Shown: positions 6,399 to 9,314 of the stretch, piece by piece
Layout of the letters: every line of letters starts with the position of its first letter
How positions within the stretch are numbered: position 1 is the first letter of the stretch
Assembly: GCA_009774585.1 (NCBI GenBank)
Contig: VSOA01000145.1
Location: forward strand, 1 to 9,314
Direction: 5' to 3'
Source of the DNA: Lachnospiraceae bacterium
GTDB taxonomy: Bacteria; Bacillota; Clostridia; Lachnospirales; Lachnospiraceae
Length of the DNA: 9,314 nt
Made by a program: the position numbers and the translations under genes
Notes under the pieces: generated by a model
Seen by the model: only the letters and a program-made list of their open reading frames with translations
The model's database searches: none
What the model was told of the DNA's origin: nothing

Positions 6399-6887
6399 TT
6401 AATACTTCTGGAACGCCCCGTTCATCGCATACACCGTATCATTATCTCCCATAATGAAGAAGATTACATTTCCTCTGCTTTCAATCAGCATTGTCTCTGC
6501 ACTGACACACACCCATTTATTCAGATCGGCATTGTCTTTAAGCTGCTGTTTCACGGTATCTACCTTATCTTCCTCAACTCGAAGCAGCACACACTGATAT
6601 GCATTGGGCGAAATCATCGGAATCGATGCAACACCTTCCGTATACTCAATCTCATCCGTACCGAGAATGGAAACTTCCAGATCTTCCGTCAATTCATATG
6701 TCTCAAAGCTGTCCATCCCGGCTCTGAAATCTTCTGATAAATCCGCCTGCTCATAGAGTCCCGCCATAATATCCGTAAGGCTTCCCTCAAGCTGGTCGCC
6801 GCCTTCGTCTTTCTTCCCACAAGCAGCACAGAATACTACCGCTGCGACACACATAACGCATAACATCATTTTTTTCATTGTTTTCAT
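6399..6887 (-). CDS. Secreted lipoprotein of DUF4358 type
   Basis: A 162-residue protein. The N-terminus (MKTMKKMMLCVMC, a hydrophobic stretch, then FCAAC) is a lipoprotein signal with the anchor at Cys23. The mature part starts with a charged GKKDEGGDQ linker and continues LTDIMAGLYEQADL, YELTEDLEVSILG, YTEGVASIPMISPNAYQCVLLRV, VDTVKQQLKDNADLNKWVCV, ending in FFIMGDNDTVYAMNGAF. This order resembles DUF4358 proteins, common small Lachnospiraceae lipoproteins of unknown function; that match is from memory. The start at 6887 is chosen because AAAGGA lies about 7 bases upstream; the frame is open further up to 6950 without support. Its own promoter is visible. It faces the pot operon across a shared hairpin, so nothing ties it to polyamine transport. 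Confidence 0.82.
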   Translation of the reverse strand: MKTMKKMMLCVMCVAAVVFCAACGKKDEGGDQLEGSLTDIMAGLYEQADLSEDFRAGMDSFETYELTEDLEVSILGTDEIEYTEGVASIPMISPNAYQCVLLRVEEDKVDTVKQQLKDNADLNKWVCVSAETMLIESRGNVIFFIMGDNDTVYAMNGAFQKY

Positions 6888-6909
6888 ACTAATATCCTTT
6901 CTTACCCTA

Positions 6910-6937
6910 CTATTATTATTATCGTTCCGGTTGTCAA
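6910..6937 (-). promoter_or_regulatory. Sigma-A-type promoter of the lipoprotein gene
   Basis: On the minus strand TTGACA (6932-6937) is followed after 16 bases by TAATAG (6910-6915), a perfect -35 and a 4/6 -10 box within an AT-rich ATT repeat. Transcription would begin around 6903, leaving a very short leader that still holds the AAAGGA ribosome binding site. Confidence 0.55.
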
Positions 6938-7010
6938 ATCCCAATATCAATCGCTCTTATTTTGAAGCGACATATTCTTCATAAAACAGTATTGCCTGAA
7001 ATCAAGCGCT

Positions 7011-7121
7011 CTACGCAAGCGACTTAACCATAATCAGACAAGGATTTTCTTCATCCCACATTTCCGTCAACGTGATAAGCGGTTTAAACCCGACACTTTT
7101 ATAAAATCCTCTCTGCGCTTC
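7011..7121 (-). pseudogene. 3' remnant of a GNAT-family N-acetyltransferase gene
   Basis: In the minus-strand frame ending at the TAG at 7011-7013, 36 codons are open. The peptide contains AQRGFYKSVGFKPL and ends WDEENPCLIMVKSLA, which reads as the last strand-helix-strand part of a GNAT acetyltransferase (the aromatic FYxxxGF helix, then a C-terminal WGEENPC-like block). An in-frame stop at 7122-7124 cuts it upstream, with no start codon and no acetyl-CoA-binding motif, so it is only a fragment. Its first 55 bases overlap the end of the ykgJ-like gene in another frame. A deletion joining the two genes would explain this. The family call is from pattern memory. Confidence 0.68.
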
Positions 7122-7711
7122 TCAAATTGCAAATAGAAATTCTCATCCGTATCATATGGTTTTTGATAAAAAATCTCAAGCATTTTTACATTGACATTCT
7201 GCGCATAGGCATCCGACTGGCTGTCTATCATTTTTTCCTGCATCTGCTTCCTAAAATCATGCCATTCAATCAGAAACTTCTCATATTGAGGCAGTGCATT
7301 CACTTCCAGCCATTTCTTAATCTTTATTTTCGTACGGTTCTGTTTTCGGCAGGCATCCTCTAACAGAAAATACCTAAGTCCCTTTTCATTATAGTTTCTG
7401 CCAAGCGGGAACAACCTGCACAGTCCCGGTCTGTCAGCGTGAATACTGCATCTTCCGTTCTCGTCCAAAAACCCGCAGGCATCCGTATCGTCCTGCATTT
7501 TTATGGATGGAAGGATTAAGCCATCTAACACATGCAGCTCTATAAATTCCTGCATAAGCTGTGCAAAGTTCTGTTTTGTCACCTTCTGTAACTGATAAAT
7601 ATCATATGGGTCTAACACAATTGACTGTCCCATGCCGCGACAACAATCACTACAGCCATCGCATTCGCCGCAACCTAATTTTGCCATATCATTACCGCTG
7701 AATAATATCAT
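7067..7711 (-). CDS. YkgJ-family cysteine cluster protein, probably with a replaced C-terminus
   Basis: A 214-residue soluble protein. The N-terminal cluster CGECDGCSDCCRGMG (Cys14, 17, 20, 23, 24), followed by Cys79, Cys88 and Cys98 in ACGFLDENGRCSIHADRPGLCRLFPLGR and Cys121, is the signature of the YkgJ/UPF0153 zinc- or iron-chelating family (CxxCxxxCC type). The exact function is unknown; some relatives are suspected metalloproteins. The start at 7711 follows AGGA at a spacing of 8, and the FSGNDMAKLGC leader resembles relatives with a similar xxNDMxxxxC beginning. It lies 31 bases after the esterase gene, probably one transcript. The last 15 or so residues, after QFEKR, are read out of frame through DNA that encodes a GNAT acetyltransferase end in another frame, so the natural tail seems to be lost. 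The Cys core is intact, so the protein may work. Confidence 0.85.
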   Translation of the reverse strand: MILFSGNDMAKLGCGECDGCSDCCRGMGQSIVLDPYDIYQLQKVTKQNFAQLMQEFIELHVLDGLILPSIKMQDDTDACGFLDENGRCSIHADRPGLCRLFPLGRNYNEKGLRYFLLEDACRKQNRTKIKIKKWLEVNALPQYEKFLIEWHDFRKQMQEKMIDSQSDAYAQNVNVKMLEIFYQKPYDTDENFYLQFEKRREDFIKVSGLNRLSR

Positions 7712-7742
7712 ATCCTATTTCCTATCTGCGATTTGTTCTGTC

Positions 7743-8597
7743 TTATTTGGCATATCCTAATTTATCATGGAAGAAGTCAATAATTCTCCTCCATGTCTCT
7801 CTCTGGAAGAACTGATAGTCTGCATGGTTTGCTCCCTCGATTGCAATAAGCTGTACGTCACATCCGGCTGCCTCCAGCCTATCATGCAAAAGTTCTCCCT
7901 GCGTAAAAGGCACCGTGCAGTCATTGGTCCCATGAATAATCATAAACGGGGGCGCATCATTCGTCACATATGTAACCGGGCAAATCTTAATGGCATCTTC
8001 TTTGTAAAGCATAACATTTCTGCCAAGCAGAAGAGACTCCGGAGATGCCGCTGCCTGTTCGGCTGTTTCATACGGAAATGAAGAAACATCCGTCGGCGGA
8101 TACCAAGGACACGCCGCCTGCACTTTACTGGACTGTTCTGTATATTCTCCAACATCATAAACGGTGTCATTATTTAACGCCGCCATAGCCGTCAGATAAC
8201 CGCCTGCAGACTCTCCCATCACTCCGAATCGTTCCGTGTCGATATTATACCTCTCGCTATGCGCACGCAGATAGCGGATTGCCGCCTTCACATCCTCAAG
8301 CTGCTTAGGATATGCCGCTTCATTGGAAGTGCGGTACTCTATGCTCGCTACCACGAATCCGCTTCTGGCAAGTTCTGATAAATATGCGAGATGAGCCGAC
8401 CTGTCCATCATAAGCCACGCTCCACCGCATATCCATACGACACAAGGATAAGTTTTCTCCTTATCTTCCGGATAGATGATGTCCATCTTTAAGTCCCTGA
8501 CCGTATGACCAAACCATGCGTCCACCTGTGCAAAAGTGACTCCTGCCGCCACGCAGTACTGTGGCTCTTCTTTATTGATTTTTACTGTTTCACGCAT
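7743..8597 (-). CDS. Alpha/beta hydrolase, acetyl esterase/lipase (BD-FAE-like)
   Basis: A 284-residue hydrolase without signal peptide, so cytoplasmic. It has the full catalytic set: nucleophile elbow GESAGG with Ser130, acid Asp226 in IHGTNDCTVP, and base His258 in EGANHADYQ. The oxyanion-hole strand reads VVWICGGAW (53-61), with Cys where most relatives of the Aes/hormone-sensitive-lipase and BD-FAE groups have His (HGGGW). DVKAAIRYLRAHSERYNID before the elbow is typical of these esterases, which usually cut acetyl or other short acyl groups from sugars or xylan fragments; the substrate here is unknown. AGGAGG (8607-8612) lies 9 bases before the ATG at 8597. A promoter is visible just upstream, and ykgJ follows within 31 bases. 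Enzyme class is firm, substrate is not. Confidence 0.9.
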   Translation of the reverse strand: MRETVKINKEEPQYCVAAGVTFAQVDAWFGHTVRDLKMDIIYPEDKEKTYPCVVWICGGAWLMMDRSAHLAYLSELARSGFVVASIEYRTSNEAAYPKQLEDVKAAIRYLRAHSERYNIDTERFGVMGESAGGYLTAMAALNNDTVYDVGEYTEQSSKVQAACPWYPPTDVSSFPYETAEQAAASPESLLLGRNVMLYKEDAIKICPVTYVTNDAPPFMIIHGTNDCTVPFTQGELLHDRLEAAGCDVQLIAIEGANHADYQFFQRETWRRIIDFFHDKLGYAK

Positions 8598-8633
8598 ATA
8601 TTTGAACCTCCTACTATTTTCCTAATTAGCATA

Positions 8634-8662
8634 AGTATACCATGTAAACAATAGAATTTGAA
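8634..8662 (-). promoter_or_regulatory. Sigma-A-type extended -10 promoter of the esterase-ykgJ pair
   Basis: On the minus strand TTCAAA (8657-8662) and TATACT (8634-8639) are 17 bases apart, and TGG directly before the -10 box makes it an extended -10 element, which compensates for the weaker -35. The start would be near 8627, about 30 bases before the esterase ATG. The terminator of the upstream gene lies just before it, so the esterase and ykgJ probably form their own unit. Confidence 0.6.
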
Positions 8663-8681
8663 ATACCTTTTAACAAAATAG

Positions 8682-8726
8682 AAATCCCCCTTTCATCAGC
8701 GTCATCATGCTCTGATAAAAAGAGGG
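8682..8726 (-). terminator. Rho-independent terminator of the metallo-beta-lactamase-fold gene
   Basis: On the minus strand CCCTCTTT (from 8726 down) pairs with AAAGGGGG (ending at 8686), with one G-T pair. After a small bulge ATCAG pairs with CTGAT around a 12-base loop. ATTTCTATTTTG follows. The hairpin begins 7 bases after the TAG at 8734, the stop of the displaced gene tail, and 48 bases after the frameshift-created stop at 8775. The plus strand also continues with TTTT. Confidence 0.75.
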
Positions 8727-8733
8727 TTTTCTG

Positions 8734-8817
8734 CTATGGATTACATCTTTTACATGGAACATATCCAGCTCCGATTACTTCATCCCGGGACATTGTCGTA
8801 TCTTCTCTGTTTTCGTG
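8734..8817 (-). pseudogene. Displaced C-terminal tail of the ComEC-like protein, out of frame by one base
   Basis: The -1 frame relative to the gene at 8775-9314 encodes HENREDTTMSRDEVIGAGYV, then PCKRCNP and a TAG stop. Ada-like Cys tails in related clostridial proteins typically read PSCxSV, a short charged stretch, a SRDEVIxxGYxPC block and CxxC. The first half (IPSCSSVDTF) lies in the frame of the main gene, so the two halves of one zinc-binding tail are split between frames. One extra base near 8817-8820, for example a third A in AAC, would rejoin them. The TAG also fits the terminator position better. Confidence 0.72.
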
Positions 8818-9314
8818 TTAAAAGTATCCACACTGCTACAGCTTGGTATATGGAACTTCTTTGTATTCTTGTTCAAAACATATGTGATGCCGGTCGGCGT
8901 CTGATCGATTCCTGCTTCCTTAAGCTCATCCTGCACCATAGCAGAAGAATCATTTGTTGTCTTTGAATTCTCCTGTGCTGTAGCTGCAGAATTATCTGTT
9001 TGCTTAGGCTGTTCCTGTGACTGCACGGTCTTTGGCGATGATGAACTTTGTGTCTGTTCACCAGCCTGCCATGTGTCTGACTCCGGCACATTGAAAGTAA
9101 TTTTCTTACCATCAGACGTTGCTACAATTGTACCTGCTTCATCCGTTCTATACACTTTCACGCCGTTTGTTCGAAGCGTATTTAATGTCGCCGCATGAGG
9201 ATGTCCGTAAGAATTATCTTCTCCACAGCTTATTACTGCATAGGAAGGCTTGACTGCATTAAAAAAAGTCTGTGATGTAGAATATCTGCTTCCGTGATGT
9301 CCAACCTTATATAC
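8775..9314 (-). CDS. ComEC/Rec2-like metallo-beta-lactamase-fold protein, C-terminal part, frameshifted near the end and cut by window edge
   Basis: The reading frame is open from the right edge; 179 residues are visible. The start VYKVGHHGSRYSTSQTF, followed by VKPSYAVISCGEDNSYGHPHAATL, is the end of the hydrolase domain found at the C-terminus of ComEC/Rec2 and in stand-alone relatives: HHGS (visible residues 6-9) and the DNxYGHPH block (33-40) hold metal-ligand histidines. A short beta region (VKVYRTDEAGTIVATSDGKKITFN) closes the domain. It is followed by a 50-residue Ser/Gln/Thr-rich linker and an Ada-like tail beginning KKFHIPSCSSVDTF. At about 8817 the frame slips, giving a foreign end (NTKTEKIRQCPGMK) that lacks the second Cys pair. 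The GTG at 9161 is internal, not the start. Stand-alone nuclease or hydrolase versus full competence channel cannot be told without the missing N-terminal part. Confidence 0.85.
   Translation of the reverse strand, partial: VYKVGHHGSRYSTSQTFFNAVKPSYAVISCGEDNSYGHPHAATLNTLRTNGVKVYRTDEAGTIVATSDGKKITFNVPESDTWQAGEQTQSSSSPKTVQSQEQPKQTDNSAATAQENSKTTNDSSAMVQDELKEAGIDQTPTGITYVLNKNTKKFHIPSCSSVDTFNTKTEKIRQCPGMK

Noticed and set aside
6348..6737. 129-codon plus-strand open frame after potD
   Set aside because: It is opposite the lipoprotein gene, which has a signal peptide, lipobox, promoter and ribosome binding site; the plus-strand protein has no such support.
6911..6922. ATT triplet run, possible variable repeat
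   Set aside because: Only about four units; it is better explained as the AT-rich -10 region of the lipoprotein promoter.
6941..7010. Possible terminator after ykgJ and the GNAT remnant
   Set aside because: Only 3-4 base-pair stems without a clean T-run were found; read-through toward the lipoprotein gene cannot be excluded.
7081..7090. Palindrome GGTTTAAACC
   Set aside because: It lies in the GNAT remnant where it encodes GFKP; no promoter or partner site is nearby, so chance is the better explanation.
8736..8966. Plus-strand open frame over the right-edge gene
   Set aside because: It is antisense to the Ser/Gln-rich linker and Cys tail of the ComEC-like protein and has no supporting signals.

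Overview
The window looks like chromosome of a spore-forming, low-to-moderate GC Gram-positive Clostridia, most likely Lachnospiraceae. The basis is a SpoIVA sporulation ATPase gene, strong AGGAGG ribosome binding sites, sigma-A promoters with TTGACA/TATAAT boxes, a Cys-cluster YkgJ protein and a DUF4358-type lipoprotein. No phage, insertion sequence, CRISPR array, tRNA or rRNA was seen. The family assignment is an inference from protein resemblance; no search was run.

Left part (1-1730, minus strand): the 5' third of spoIVA runs off the left edge. Upstream of it, also on the minus strand, lies a beta-propeller lactonase (6-phosphogluconolactonase-like) gene. The short gap between them is dense: a hairpin plus T-run that looks like the lactonase terminator contains the spoIVA ribosome binding site, and a sigma-E-like promoter lies in and beside that hairpin.

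Centre (1731-6324, plus strand): a divergent region carries back-to-back sigma-A-type promoters and two operator-like dyads. It is followed by a HTH-cupin regulator and a complete potABCD polyamine ABC transporter (ATPase, two permeases, lipoprotein receptor). The five genes are tightly packed, two permease starts overlap the preceding gene, and a perfect hairpin that includes the potD stop codon closes the unit. The likely logic is that the cupin regulator adjusts polyamine uptake and its own synthesis.

Right part (6399-9314, all minus strand): a DUF4358-like lipoprotein; an esterase-ykgJ gene pair; and the C-terminal part of a ComEC-like metallo-beta-lactamase-fold protein that enters from the right edge. 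Two signs of gene decay stand out. A fragment of a GNAT acetyltransferase is joined to the 3' end of ykgJ in another frame. A one-base frameshift near the end of the metallo-beta-lactamase gene displaces its Cys-rich tail.

I found no clearly new defence, mobile or biosynthetic system. The main interest lies in the compact regulatory layouts and the two broken gene ends.
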